A DNA stretch of 64,000 nucleotides from Candidatus Babelota bacterium (GTDB lineage Bacteria; Babelota; Babeliae; Babelales; Babelaceae): positions 372,001 through 436,000 of the forward strand of contig JAMCTG010000005.1 in NCBI GenBank assembly GCA_023379005.1, in the 5' to 3' direction. Position 1 is the first letter of the stretch, and each line of letters opens with the position of its first letter. The notes beneath the pieces are model-generated. The model saw only the letters and a program-made list of their open reading frames with translations. It ran no database searches and was not told where the DNA came from. Made by a program: the position numbers and the translations under genes. This document shows, in pieces, positions 16,834 through 25,916 of the stretch.

Positions 16834-18210
16834 TTAGATAAGCGATTTTAAGATATTTTTTTCACTAAAAGGATATGTGATTCCCTGAACAATTTGATAT
16901 TCGTCAGGGCCTTTGCCAAGACACATTATTGTGCTAGAAGAGCTTGAAATTTTATAGGCTAATTTGATCGCTTGTTCACGATCTAGCTCTATAAAAACTT
17001 TCGTCTTTTGTGAGGCATTAATGCCATTATAAATTTGTTCAGTAATTATTCTTGGATCTTCAGAACGAGGATTATCTGTAGTCAAAATTACAACATCTGC
17101 AATTTTTGCTGCAATGTCGCCCATCATTGGTCTTTTTTGTGCATCACGGTCGCCGCCAGCGCCAAAAAGAACAATTAAATGATTTGTATAAGGCCTTAAT
17201 GCATTTAAAACTGCATCAAAAGATGCTGGATTATGTGCATAATCTATAAAAGCAGTAGATCCATTTCTTAAAGAAATTTTATCTAATCTGCCAGGTACCC
17301 CAGTAAATTCAACACATGCTTTTTGCAAATCAGAATTAGATACGTCAAAATTTTTGCACAACTTTATCGCAGCCAAAATATTATAAATATTAAATTTGCC
17401 GACTAATGCCGGGCAAGAAATTTTGCAATCATCAACTTCGATTTCAATTCCGGACAAAGAATTTTTTAAAATTGAAATGTCATTTAATGAAAAACTTAAA
17501 GAATTCTGAACAGAATTCTTTAATGTAAAAACTTTTTCATCATCTAAATTAAAAATAAATGGAGCATTTTTTTTAAGTTGTTTAAGAATAGAAACTTTTG
17601 CTTCAAAATATTCATCTAGATTAGAATAAAATTCTGCATGTTCTTGGCTAAAATTTGTAAATATTACAGCATCAAATTCTATTCCATAAACACGATATAA
17701 TGAAAGTGCTTGGGCAGCAACTTCCATAACCACATATTCTACGCCAGCTTGCACAGCCTTTGATAAAAACATATGCAAATAATCTGGCTGGGCTGTAGTT
17801 AATTTGGTTGAAAATTCTTTATCTAGAATTTTATTTTTTACTGTACTCAAAAGCGCAGTTTTGTAACCTGCAGTTTTTAAAATATGTTCAGTTAAAAATG
17901 TTGTGGTGGTTTTTCCTTTAGTGCCAGTGATGCCGATTATTTTTAATTTTTTTGCTGGAAATCCGTAAGCCTGTGCGCTTAAAACTGCCAAAGCTTTTCT
18001 TGCATTATCTACAAATTCAATTTCAATATTTTTTATATCTCGAACTAAATGTGCACAATCTTTTTCTATGACAACTTTTTTTGCACCAAGCTCAATTGCT
18101 TTTGCAATATACTTTGCTCCATCTTCCTTCATCCCTTTTATTACTACAAATGTTGAACCTTTGCCAACATGATCGGTATGACAAGTTACAGGATAAATTT
18201 TATCTAGCAT
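16834..18210 (-). CDS. murE: UDP-N-acetylmuramoyl-tripeptide synthetase MurE
   Basis: 458 residues. Mur ligase with ATP P-loop GTKGKTTTT (96-104), the E-V-A/S-A/S-Q-A-L substrate strand (VAAQALSL), TNFSQEHAEFY, and the C-terminal GAGGDRDAQKRPMM. The specificity motif is DNPR in TTDNPRSEDP, the form found in meso-diaminopimelate-adding enzymes (Lys-adding enzymes differ). It is cytoplasmic and adds the third amino acid of the peptidoglycan stem. The C-terminus is intact. The start overlaps the end of the upstream symporter gene by 11 bases, implying coupled translation. With ftsQAZ it indicates that peptidoglycan is made. Confidence 0.93.
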   Translation of the reverse strand: MLDKIYPVTCHTDHVGKGSTFVVIKGMKEDGAKYIAKAIELGAKKVVIEKDCAHLVRDIKNIEIEFVDNARKALAVLSAQAYGFPAKKLKIIGITGTKGKTTTTFLTEHILKTAGYKTALLSTVKNKILDKEFSTKLTTAQPDYLHMFLSKAVQAGVEYVVMEVAAQALSLYRVYGIEFDAVIFTNFSQEHAEFYSNLDEYFEAKVSILKQLKKNAPFIFNLDDEKVFTLKNSVQNSLSFSLNDISILKNSLSGIEIEVDDCKISCPALVGKFNIYNILAAIKLCKNFDVSNSDLQKACVEFTGVPGRLDKISLRNGSTAFIDYAHNPASFDAVLNALRPYTNHLIVLFGAGGDRDAQKRPMMGDIAAKIADVVILTTDNPRSEDPRIITEQIYNGINASQKTKVFIELDREQAIKLAYKISSSSSTIMCLGKGPDEYQIVQGITYPFSEKNILKSLI

Positions 18211-19561
18211 CGTATTTTTTAAAATCCGCAGTAATTTTTGGCATTAAACTCAAAATTGCAAAAAGGTTAATTGCCAATAGTCCGGCAATTACAATATCAA
18301 TTGCATTCCAAACAACCCCAACTTGTGCCAATGCGCCAAAAAGAGCTGTTAAAACATAAATTGAAGAAAAAATATTTAAATATTTTCCAGCTGTTAAAAA
18401 CTGCCAACATTCGCGTGCAATAAATCCGTTAGTAACAAGGACGCCCATTCCAAACATAATAGAAAGAATTGTTACAATCCAACCTGCATATGTTCCAAAT
18501 ACGGTTTCAAATGCAGAAATTGTAAGCGCAGTACTTGTAAGGCCATTATTCCAAACACCAGTAACTATTAAAATTAACGTTAATAAAAAGCAAACTAAAT
18601 AGTTACTGATAAATGTAGATACCATGGACATTATTCCATCTTCAACTGGTTGTCTGCTGCCAGTTGAACCAAATAAAATTCCCGCAGTACCAAGGCCAGC
18701 CTCAGTTGCATTTACAGGTCTTGAAATTCCATATCTGATTGCGCTTAAAATAGAATAACCAATTAATGCTCCACTAAATGCTTTACAATTAAAAGCACCG
18801 CAAACAATTAATTTTAATGCTGGCAAAATTGCATTTATATGAAATAAAAGAATTATTATGCAGGAAATAAAAAAACCACCTACTTTTAAAGGAACAATTT
18901 TTTCAGAAAATGAAACAATTCTTTTTGCACCGCCAGCCATTATATAAGCAACAAATAAAAACAATCCTAAAGCAATCCAACCTGCATTAATATTAAGAAT
19001 TTTTTCAACACCAAGTCTTATTGAATTACATTGCATTGCATTTCCACCTACTAGTGCAAATGCAAAACAAAAAACTGCATAAACATAAGGTAAAAATGAT
19101 CCACCATAAACTCTACGCAAATAAACCATTGGTCCACCAAGAACAGCGTCTTTGCCAACAGTACCTTGATAAACATTACTTAGATAAACTTCACAATAAC
19201 GAATTATTAAACTGAAAAAACCAATAACAAATATCCAAAATGCAGCACCTGGTCCTCCAAGGTGAACGGCAACTGACATACCGGCCAAACTTCCATTTCC
19301 TACACTTGTATTTAAAGCACCAATGAATGCTTGAAAAGGAGTCATCTGTCCATGCGCACTAAGCATTGCTCCTGGTTTTAAAAGAAGTTTCCAACTTTGA
19401 AAAAAATATCTAAATTGTAAAAACTTTAACTGATACGTAGCAATTGCGCCTGCTGCAATAAAAAAAATTATTATTGGCCAACCCCAAAGAAAATCATTAA
19501 CATTTTGTATAATGTCTGCTATTGGTAATTTAGTTAATGTAATATTTAATGCTTTTTCCAT
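18200..19561 (-). CDS. Alanine/glycine:cation symporter, AGCS family
   Basis: 453 residues, about 10-11 membrane helices. Family landmarks: FQAFIGALNTSVGNGSLAGMSVAVHLGGPGA near 80-105, GGPMVYLRR, and NATEAGLGTAGILFGS (about 285-300). It imports alanine or glycine with Na+ (or H+). GNGSLAG replaces the usual GxGNIAG, so substrate details are open. Its 3' end overlaps murE by 11 bases and its 5' end is 2 bases from thrS, so it lies in a thrS-AGCS-murE run. Amino-acid import fits a host-dependent life. Confidence 0.88.
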   Translation of the reverse strand: MEKALNITLTKLPIADIIQNVNDFLWGWPIIIFFIAAGAIATYQLKFLQFRYFFQSWKLLLKPGAMLSAHGQMTPFQAFIGALNTSVGNGSLAGMSVAVHLGGPGAAFWIFVIGFFSLIIRYCEVYLSNVYQGTVGKDAVLGGPMVYLRRVYGGSFLPYVYAVFCFAFALVGGNAMQCNSIRLGVEKILNINAGWIALGLFLFVAYIMAGGAKRIVSFSEKIVPLKVGGFFISCIIILLFHINAILPALKLIVCGAFNCKAFSGALIGYSILSAIRYGISRPVNATEAGLGTAGILFGSTGSRQPVEDGIMSMVSTFISNYLVCFLLTLILIVTGVWNNGLTSTALTISAFETVFGTYAGWIVTILSIMFGMGVLVTNGFIARECWQFLTAGKYLNIFSSIYVLTALFGALAQVGVVWNAIDIVIAGLLAINLFAILSLMPKITADFKKYDAR

Positions 19562-19563
19562 TT

Positions 19564-21276
19564 TTAAAACACCTTTAATTTATTTGCTTGATCTACTAAC
19601 TCTTCTATTTTTATTCCCATTTTTTGCTTACCATCAAGATAGCGAACTGAAACAGTTTGAGCATCCGCTTCTTTTTGTCCGAGCACAATCATCCATGGAA
19701 TTTTTTCTAATTGTGCATTTTTTATTTTTGAATTTATTTGATCAGATGAATCATCTATTTCAACTCTTAAACCATTTTCTTTTAATATGGCTTCAATCTT
19801 TTTTGCATATTCATTTTGCGAATCAGAAATTGTTAAAATTCTAATTTGTGTAGGAGAAAGCCAAAAAGGCAATTGTCCTTTAAAATGTTCAAGCAAGATT
19901 GCAAAAAATCTTTCTAAAGATCCATAAATTGCTTGGTGAATCATTACCGGTCTTTCTTTTGTTCCAGCAGAACTTGTGTATGTTAAGTCAAAATTTTCTG
20001 GATTCATAAAATCAACTTGAATTGTTCCACATGTCCAGCTTCTGCCCATCGAATCTTGAATTACAAATTCAATTTTAGGACCATAAAATGCACCTTCGCC
20101 TTCTGCTATTGTAAATTCACATTTAGCATTTTTCAATGCATCTGATAACGCAGCAGTAGCAGTATTCCACAATTCTTGACTTCCCATTGCATTTTCAGGG
20201 CGAGTAGAAAGAGCAATTTGAATATTATCGAATCCAAAAACTTTCAAAAGATCTTTTATAATTTTGATTAAAGTTGTAACTTCTTGCTCAATTTGGTTAA
20301 CAGTACAATAAATATGAGCATCATCTTGTGTAAATGCACGTACTCTTAAAAGACCATGTAAAACACCAGAAAGTTCGTGTCTGTGTACATGGCCAAATTC
20401 AGCTAATTTTAAAGGAAGTTCACGATAAGATCTTGGTCTACTTTTATAAATTAAAATTGAACCAGGACAATTCATCGGTTTAATTGCAAAATTGCGTTCA
20501 TCAATTGTGCAAAAATACATATTATTTTTGTAATGGGCATAATGTCCGGATCTTTTCCAAAGTTCGTCGCTCAACATAGTAGGTGTTGAAACTTCTTGAT
20601 AATTATATTTATCATGCAGATGACGCATGTAATTTACCAAAATATTTAAAACTTTTTTTCCTCTTGGATGAAAAAATGGAAATCCTGGACCTTCTTCATG
20701 AAACGAGAATAAATCAAGCTGTTTTCCTATTTTACGATGATCATATTTTGCAGCTTCTTCTCGTTGAGTTAAGAAATCATTTAATTCTTTTTCAGTAAAA
20801 AATGCTGTTCCAATAATTCTTTGCAAAGCTTGTTTGGTTCTATCTGCTCGCCAATAAGAACCGGCTACTGCCAATAATTTAACATGTTTTAATTGACCTG
20901 TAGATTCAACGTGACCGCCTCTACATAAGTCACAAAAATCACCTTGGCAAGAAAGACCAACAGTGTCTCCTTCTATGCCATCAATAAGCTCAAGCTTAAA
21001 AGGATTATTATGATATAATTTTCTAGCTTCTTCTTTTGAAATTTCTCTATGTGTAATTGGATAATTGCGATTTGCAATCTCCAACATACGTTCTTCTATT
21101 TTTGGAAGATCTTCTTCTTTAAAAGTTTGTTTTGGCAAAAAATCATAGAAAAAACCTTCCTCTGTAGCTGGACCAATGGTCAATTTAGTATCTGGATATA
21201 ATTCTAAAACTGCATGCGCAACAAGATGCGCCGCTGAATGGCGTAATATTTTTAGATCATTATCAGTTTTTTTCAT
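19564..21276 (-). CDS. thrS: Threonyl-tRNA synthetase lacking the N-terminal TGS domain
   Basis: 570 residues from ATG 21276 (AAAAGGA upstream). A reading 19 codons longer exists but adds no domain. The editing domain is intact: H13, H17 (HSAAH) and C118/H122 (CRGGH). The catalytic domain has KPMNCPG, RAFTQDDAHIYC and MIHQAIYGS (zinc ligands Cys, His, His), followed by an anticodon-binding domain (IRILTISD... to the end). Typical bacterial ThrRS is about 640 residues with an N-terminal TGS domain of about 60 residues, which is absent here. No T-box leader seen in the 100 upstream bases. Confidence 0.93.
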   Translation of the reverse strand: MKKTDNDLKILRHSAAHLVAHAVLELYPDTKLTIGPATEEGFFYDFLPKQTFKEEDLPKIEERMLEIANRNYPITHREISKEEARKLYHNNPFKLELIDGIEGDTVGLSCQGDFCDLCRGGHVESTGQLKHVKLLAVAGSYWRADRTKQALQRIIGTAFFTEKELNDFLTQREEAAKYDHRKIGKQLDLFSFHEEGPGFPFFHPRGKKVLNILVNYMRHLHDKYNYQEVSTPTMLSDELWKRSGHYAHYKNNMYFCTIDERNFAIKPMNCPGSILIYKSRPRSYRELPLKLAEFGHVHRHELSGVLHGLLRVRAFTQDDAHIYCTVNQIEQEVTTLIKIIKDLLKVFGFDNIQIALSTRPENAMGSQELWNTATAALSDALKNAKCEFTIAEGEGAFYGPKIEFVIQDSMGRSWTCGTIQVDFMNPENFDLTYTSSAGTKERPVMIHQAIYGSLERFFAILLEHFKGQLPFWLSPTQIRILTISDSQNEYAKKIEAILKENGLRVEIDDSSDQINSKIKNAQLEKIPWMIVLGQKEADAQTVSVRYLDGKQKMGIKIEELVDQANKLKVF

Positions 21277-21377
21277 AAGACCGGTCCTTTTAGCCTCGCT
21301 AATCAAGAGATGGTTTTTGTATAATATCAACAATTATAACCAAGCCAATATTAAAAACAATTGCCAGAAAGGTTTAT

Positions 21378-21923
21378 ATGCCGACTTATTTTATAGGGCT
21401 GATTTTTGAGCCAGAACAATCTATTGCCAAAGAAATACAAAATTTACAAAAAATCCTTATAGAAAATGAATTAGTTAATCCCAAAAAAGTCGTAAAACCA
21501 GAAAAACTTCACTTAACTTTAAAATATATAGGTATTATTAATGATGAAGCTCTAAAAAGAATAAAAGATGAAATTTCGAAATTAAAATTTGAAAATTTTG
21601 ATATTCAAATAGCCCCAGTAATTAGATTTTTTGGCGCAGATAAACGCGAACCTTTACTTGCATTGGATGTAAAAAATTCAGAAAATCTGCAAAACTTAAT
21701 TATCAAAATTGAAAATGTAACAAACAAATATTTTAATGATTTAAAAAAACGTCCATTTGCAGGACATCTATCTATTGTTACACGAGACAAAAAACACAAA
21801 AAAATTAATTTAGAGAATTTAAATAAATCTTTAGAAAAAATAATTAATCCAAAGAATTTTGAATTTAAGATTTCAAAAATTAATTTAGTAAAATCTGAAA
21901 ATGGGAAATATATAATTTTGTAA
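21378..21923 (+). CDS. thpR: RNA 2',3'-cyclic phosphodiesterase (2H family)
   Basis: 181 residues. It has the two His-x-Thr/Ser motifs of 2H phosphoesterases, HLTLKYIG (about 46-53) and HLSIV (about 130-134), with about 80 residues between them, as in bacterial ThpR/LigT. These enzymes open RNA 2',3'-cyclic phosphates; some join tRNA halves in vitro. It is divergent from thrS across about 100 bases that must hold both promoters. No unusual feature. Confidence 0.88.
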   Translation: MPTYFIGLIFEPEQSIAKEIQNLQKILIENELVNPKKVVKPEKLHLTLKYIGIINDEALKRIKDEISKLKFENFDIQIAPVIRFFGADKREPLLALDVKNSENLQNLIIKIENVTNKYFNDLKKRPFAGHLSIVTRDKKHKKINLENLNKSLEKIINPKNFEFKISKINLVKSENGKYIIL

Positions 21924-22001
21924 AAAAATATTCTGTATAAAATTTGGCCTTGCAGTTAGATATTTTTATTGGATATTTCATTTTCCTGTGATTTTTTTAA
22001 A

Positions 22002-22310
22002 TTAAGATCCAAATACTTTCTTATACCAATAAGCTTTTTTATTTGCATAAAACCATTTTTTATTGTCTTTTGTCAAAAATCTTTTTAATTGTTTCATATC
22101 TATTTTATATCTATAAAATAAACCTAGTAAATCTCTTAAGTCATGATCATGAATTTCATCACTGGCAATATGAAGATACAATTCATCTCCTGCTCCAGAA
22201 ATATCATCAATACAATCAATTTTTTTAATCCATTCAAAAAAGGCATCTTCATCTCTACGGGCGTAAAATTTTACAGCTTTACATATTAAAATATTTTCAT
22301 CTTTGTTCAT
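22002..22310 (-). CDS. Probable immunity protein for the Hint toxin
   Basis: 102 residues, no signal peptide, RBS AGAGGTAAAA before ATG. It overlaps the 3' end of the secreted toxin-like gene by 14 bases, so translation is coupled. Small size, acidic N-terminal half and position directly behind a polymorphic-toxin C-terminal domain are the usual signs of a cognate immunity protein. I do not recognise its family. Visible are an acidic stretch (RRDEDAFFEWIKK, GAGDELYLHI, DEIHDHDLRDLL) and a basic aromatic tail (KKWFYANKKAYWYKK). Confidence 0.55.
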   Translation of the reverse strand: MNKDENILICKAVKFYARRDEDAFFEWIKKIDCIDDISGAGDELYLHIASDEIHDHDLRDLLGLFYRYKIDMKQLKRFLTKDNKKWFYANKKAYWYKKVFGS

Positions 22311-23298
22311 TTTTACCTCTTATTTTTCCACCGGGTACAATGTTTTCATAACTTCCATTAGGATCTTCAACATCCCAATGAGGACATCCATGTCCATTAG
22401 GACCACTTGGAATCCAAACTTTCCCTTTTTTATCTGGCCATCCATAACCAGGACCATTTGGATTTTTCACCTTCTTTCCATCCCAATTTTTTTTAGGAAT
22501 AAACCCATCATTTTCTGTTGGCTTTCCAGGTGCTTGAGCATCATTGTTTTTTTCTAAATCACTTTTTGGATTTTCTTTTGAATCTTTTGGATTCGCATTG
22601 TTTTTAAAATGTTCGCCAATGTGCTCTTTATTAAATACCAATTTATATTCCGGTATTTTATTTCCTTTAATAACTTTTATTGCTACGCCAACGATGCCAC
22701 CAACAACTGCGCCACCTACAAAAGTTACTGGCCCAAACCAACCACCGGCAGTGCAACCCGCAGCGGCTCCTGCTCCAAATGAGGAACCTATCCCAATACT
22801 TAATGCTGCAGGCAATAACATGTTGTGTGTAAGAATAAAATGACGACCAACAAAAAAGTTATGATTTTTTTCAACTTCAATTGAATAAACTTTGCGAGAT
22901 TTTTTAATGAATTCTAAATGTGTAATTTCTATTGATTGATTTGATTTAGTTAAAAGCTTATCACCTACTTTTAAATTAAAAGTAGGTACCCATTTCTTTA
23001 TTGAAGGAACATAAAATTCTTGTGTCGGTGTACACAAAATATCATTATTAAAATACTCATCAAATCCAATTCTGAAATAGCAATTTGCTTTACTTTTTCC
23101 AACAGATTTTATTTTTCTTTTTTTATATTGTTGAGCATTTAAATCATAGCTTAATACTTTTTGATTTTCTTCATCAAAATTATGACATATTTGTTTGATA
23201 GTTAATGAATTTTTTATAAGAGTTTCAGAACTAAAACCATGTCCAAAAAGTGATGTGTAGAAAAGAATTATTATGGATAAATATAAATAATATTTCAT
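22297..23298 (-). CDS. Secreted Hint-domain polymorphic toxin with type-37-like C-terminal domain
   Basis: 333 residues; RBS TTAGGAG. Signal peptide 1-19. A Hint (intein-like) domain spans about 21-159 and includes LCTPTQEFYV, WVPTFNLKVGDKLLTK, VYSIEVEKNHNFFVG and the terminal ILTHN (155-159), as in pretoxin Hint domains that cleave off the toxin. Residue 21, where the nucleophilic Cys of C-F-x-x-x-T should stand, is Gly (GFSSETLI). A Gly/Ala-rich hydrophobic linker (161-209) follows, then a Pro/Asn/Lys-rich linker, then a C-terminal domain 267-333 with NGPGYGWPDKKGKVWIPSG and HGCPHWDV. From memory this resembles polymorphic toxin type 37 domains. Toxic activity unknown. Confidence 0.72.
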   Translation of the reverse strand: MKYYLYLSIIILFYTSLFGHGFSSETLIKNSLTIKQICHNFDEENQKVLSYDLNAQQYKKRKIKSVGKSKANCYFRIGFDEYFNNDILCTPTQEFYVPSIKKWVPTFNLKVGDKLLTKSNQSIEITHLEFIKKSRKVYSIEVEKNHNFFVGRHFILTHNMLLPAALSIGIGSSFGAGAAAGCTAGGWFGPVTFVGGAVVGGIVGVAIKVIKGNKIPEYKLVFNKEHIGEHFKNNANPKDSKENPKSDLEKNNDAQAPGKPTENDGFIPKKNWDGKKVKNPNGPGYGWPDKKGKVWIPSGPNGHGCPHWDVEDPNGSYENIVPGGKIRGKNEQR

Positions 23299-23411
23299 TC
23301 AACTCCTAATTTTTTGAAATTAGAGATCAACTAAATTTTATTATATATCTTAATCAATTCTATATTAATGATTTTGTACAAAGAATTATAAATATCTTCA
23401 TAAATGTAAGA

Positions 23412-23439
23412 TTGTTATAGTATTTTTCACTTTTATAAA
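23412..23439 (+). promoter_or_regulatory. Candidate promoter of umuDC
   Basis: TTGTTA (23412-23417), a 16-base spacer, TATAAA (23434-23439). Just downstream, CTATATACAG (23451-23460) looks like one arm of a LexA site, but the second arm is missing. SOS control is therefore unproven. Confidence 0.35.
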
Positions 23440-23482
23440 ATTGGATTAAACTATATACAGCACATCTTTTTATGGGGTTATC

Positions 23483-23923
23483 ATGAAATTAAAATCCGAT
23501 TCTTTAGACAAATTTTTTTCTATCGATCCAAACAAAAAACAAGAAATACCATTATTATCTTCCAGGGTATCTGCTGGTTTTCCATCATCAGCAGAAAATT
23601 ATTTAGAAAAATCTTTAGATTTAAATGAACTTTTAGTGCAACATGCCGCTGCTACATTTTTTTTAAAAGTAAAAGGTAATTCTATGATTAATGCGAGGAT
23701 CAATGATGGAGATATTTTAATTGTTGATAGAGCACTTACAGTAAGAACCAATAAAATTATTATTGCACGAATTAATGATGAATTAACTGTAAAAAGAATT
23801 TTAATAAATGCAGAAAAAATTTCTTTGCATGCAGAAAATGATCAATACAAACCTATTGAAATAACATCTGAAATGGATTTTGAAGTTTGGGGTGTTGTTA
23901 CATACGTAATTCATAAAGTATGA
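23483..23923 (+). CDS. umuD: UmuD-like SOS mutagenesis protein (S24 self-cleaving)
   Basis: 146 residues. Peptidase S24 fold with cleavage site SAG-FP (Ala31-Gly32), catalytic Ser67 in GNSMI and catalytic Lys104 in LTVKR. This is complete, unlike the S24-like regulator at 45884. After RecA-assisted self-cleavage UmuD' joins UmuC to form polymerase V for translesion synthesis. It overlaps umuC by ATGA, the usual umuDC arrangement. Confidence 0.92.
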   Translation: MKLKSDSLDKFFSIDPNKKQEIPLLSSRVSAGFPSSAENYLEKSLDLNELLVQHAAATFFLKVKGNSMINARINDGDILIVDRALTVRTNKIIIARINDELTVKRILINAEKISLHAENDQYKPIEITSEMDFEVWGVVTYVIHKV

Positions 23924-25197
23924 AAAAATTTATCTTAGCCGATTGTAATAATTTTTACGTATCTTGTGAAAAAATTTTTAATCCATCGCTCAACAATAAA
24001 CCAGTTGTTGTACTTTCAAGTAATGATGCTTGTGTAATTGCAAGATCAAATGAAGCAAAAAAATTGGGAATAAAAATGGGAGATCCGGCATTTGAATGTA
24101 AAGAAATTTTTGAAAAACATAATGTAATAGTTTATTCAGCAAATTTTACACTTTATGGCGATATATCTAAACGTGTGATGCAAACATTATCATCATTTGC
24201 AACAGATATAGAAATTTATTCAGTCGATGAAGCATTTTTATTTTTGTCGAACCACAATTCACAATTTGAAAAAGATGAAAATTATCATGCAAATTATTGC
24301 AGATACATAAGAATAGAAACAAAACAAAGAATAGGAATCCCAATTTCTTTTGGAATTGGCCAGACAAAAACATTAGCAAAAATTGCAACAGATTTAGCAA
24401 AAAAGGACCCTACTGGTGTTTTTGACATTTCGATAGTTAAAAATATTGATGATATTTTAAGCAAAATAGATGTCGCAGATATTTGGGGAATTGGTTATAG
24501 ATATTCAAGAATGTTAAAAAATAAAAATATTTTAACAGCTCGAGATTTTAAATATTTAAAAGATGATTGGGTTAGAAAAAATATGACAATCATGGGCCTT
24601 CGAACTTTATTAGAGTTAAGAGGTACCCCATGTTTTAAATTAAATGACATAATTGAAAACAAACAAAGTATTACAGTATCGCGTTTATTTGGAAGACCTG
24701 TAAAAAATATTACAGAGCTTAAGCAAGCTGCAGCATCTTACACAGTTTGCGCTGCACAAAAATTGAGACAACAAAAATCTATTGCCGGAAGTATTAATGT
24801 ATTTGTTGTAACAACAAGATATCATGATCCACAAAGATATTATGATGCAACATTTATTGAATTGCCAATAGCAACTTCTTACACACCAGATCTTATTAAA
24901 GCCGTCCATTCTTGCATAAAAAAATTGTTCAGGCCGGGTTTAATTTATAAAAAAACCGGAATAATTTTGACAGATATTGTAGATGAAAATTGCAGACAAT
25001 TAAATTTATATGAACCATTGCCTGACACTACAACTCAATCTCATTTAATGAAAATCATTGATTCGGCCAATAATAAATTGGGCAAAAATAAAGTAACATT
25101 TGCAGCAGCAGGTATTGAACAAGAATGGAAAATGAAGCAATTAAAAAAATCTGCTTGTTTTACGACCAATTGGCATGAAATCAAGATCGTTACTTAA
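23920..25197 (+). CDS. umuC: DNA polymerase V catalytic subunit (Y-family)
   Basis: 425 residues, full length. N-terminal palm/fingers with ADCNNFYVSCEKIF (metal Asp) and the YSVDEAF catalytic Asp-Glu pair (about 105). Helix-hairpin-helix region DIWGIGYR, little-finger domain, and the UmuC-specific C-terminal tail (about 370-425). It is an error-prone translesion polymerase. The start codon overlaps the umuD stop, and the 3' end overlaps the convergent gene at 25190 by 8 bases. Confidence 0.95.
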   Translation: MKKFILADCNNFYVSCEKIFNPSLNNKPVVVLSSNDACVIARSNEAKKLGIKMGDPAFECKEIFEKHNVIVYSANFTLYGDISKRVMQTLSSFATDIEIYSVDEAFLFLSNHNSQFEKDENYHANYCRYIRIETKQRIGIPISFGIGQTKTLAKIATDLAKKDPTGVFDISIVKNIDDILSKIDVADIWGIGYRYSRMLKNKNILTARDFKYLKDDWVRKNMTIMGLRTLLELRGTPCFKLNDIIENKQSITVSRLFGRPVKNITELKQAAASYTVCAAQKLRQQKSIAGSINVFVVTTRYHDPQRYYDATFIELPIATSYTPDLIKAVHSCIKKLFRPGLIYKKTGIILTDIVDENCRQLNLYEPLPDTTTQSHLMKIIDSANNKLGKNKVTFAAAGIEQEWKMKQLKKSACFTTNWHEIKIVT

Positions 25198-25846
25198 GAT
25201 AATTTCCAAAATGTATAAATGATGCTAGACCACCTAGAGTAAAAATTGCCATTAGTACATTAGTTGCAATAATAATATTGCGATTACGATTACTAAGAGA
25301 TTTAACTTCATCAATTTGGGATTCTATATTTTTATATTCTTCTTTCATCCCCTCTTTTACCGCGTCTACCATTTCTGTTTTGCCCTCAGCAAATTTTCTA
25401 TTGAGAAATATATAGGTACTATTATCCGCATCTCTAGATGGCACATTTTCTTTAGATTTTATTTGTTTTGTTAAATCCAAAAATAATCCATCATTTTCTG
25501 TCATTAAAAAATCAAATAAAACATCCCATTTAGGGTTTTTCATTTTTCTTGAAAATTGCTCTCTAAATTTTTTTAAAGCCTTAGATCTTTCTTCACAAAC
25601 TGGAAATTCCATATCTTCATGAAATTCATCTTCAGATTCTTCAGTAAAACTATTTTCATAAGAAGTTTTTACAAAAGGAGAACTAACATTGCTATCGCTT
25701 TGAGATTCTACAACAACCTGAGTTAATTCTTGCATTTCAAATTTTCTCATTTGCGGCTCTAAACTTGATCTTTTTGAGGATTTACCTTCCATGCAAAAAG
25801 AAGAATTACAACCAATTAAAATAAGAAATAAAAAAAAGATATTCAT
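25190..25846 (-). CDS. Secreted/anchored protein with C-terminal membrane helix
   Basis: 218 residues. N-terminal signal peptide ending SSFC-MEG (ME junction), then an acidic low-complexity region (about 50-85: SFTEESEDEFHEDMEF), a helical segment (KKFREQFSRKMKNPKWDVLFDFLM), and a C-terminal hydrophobic helix (NIIIATNVLMAIFTLGGLASFI, about 190-211) preceded by Arg/Asn. It would be exported and then held by its C-terminal anchor. LIGC at 11-14 is lipobox-like, so a lipoprotein is the alternative. No family recognised. Confidence 0.55.
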   Translation of the reverse strand: MNIFFLFLILIGCNSSFCMEGKSSKRSSLEPQMRKFEMQELTQVVVESQSDSNVSSPFVKTSYENSFTEESEDEFHEDMEFPVCEERSKALKKFREQFSRKMKNPKWDVLFDFLMTENDGLFLDLTKQIKSKENVPSRDADNSTYIFLNRKFAEGKTEMVDAVKEGMKEEYKNIESQIDEVKSLSNRNRNIIIATNVLMAIFTLGGLASFIHFGNYLK

Positions 25847-25916
25847 GATTAGTCCCTTGTTAATAAGTTAATGCGTTATTTTTATAATTCAATTCAGCAA
25901 AAAATGCAATCGGATT

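Noticed and set aside
21277-21377. T-box leader for thrS
   Set aside because: The upstream region is about 100 bases, shared with a divergent gene, and lacks a specifier loop or the T-box sequence.
23451-23460. LexA box before umuDC
   Set aside because: Only one arm (CTATATACAG) is present; the CTGT half at the required 8-base spacing is absent.
24167-24909. Minus-strand frames inside umuC
   Set aside because: Antisense shadows without RBS; the umuC protein is full length and conserved.
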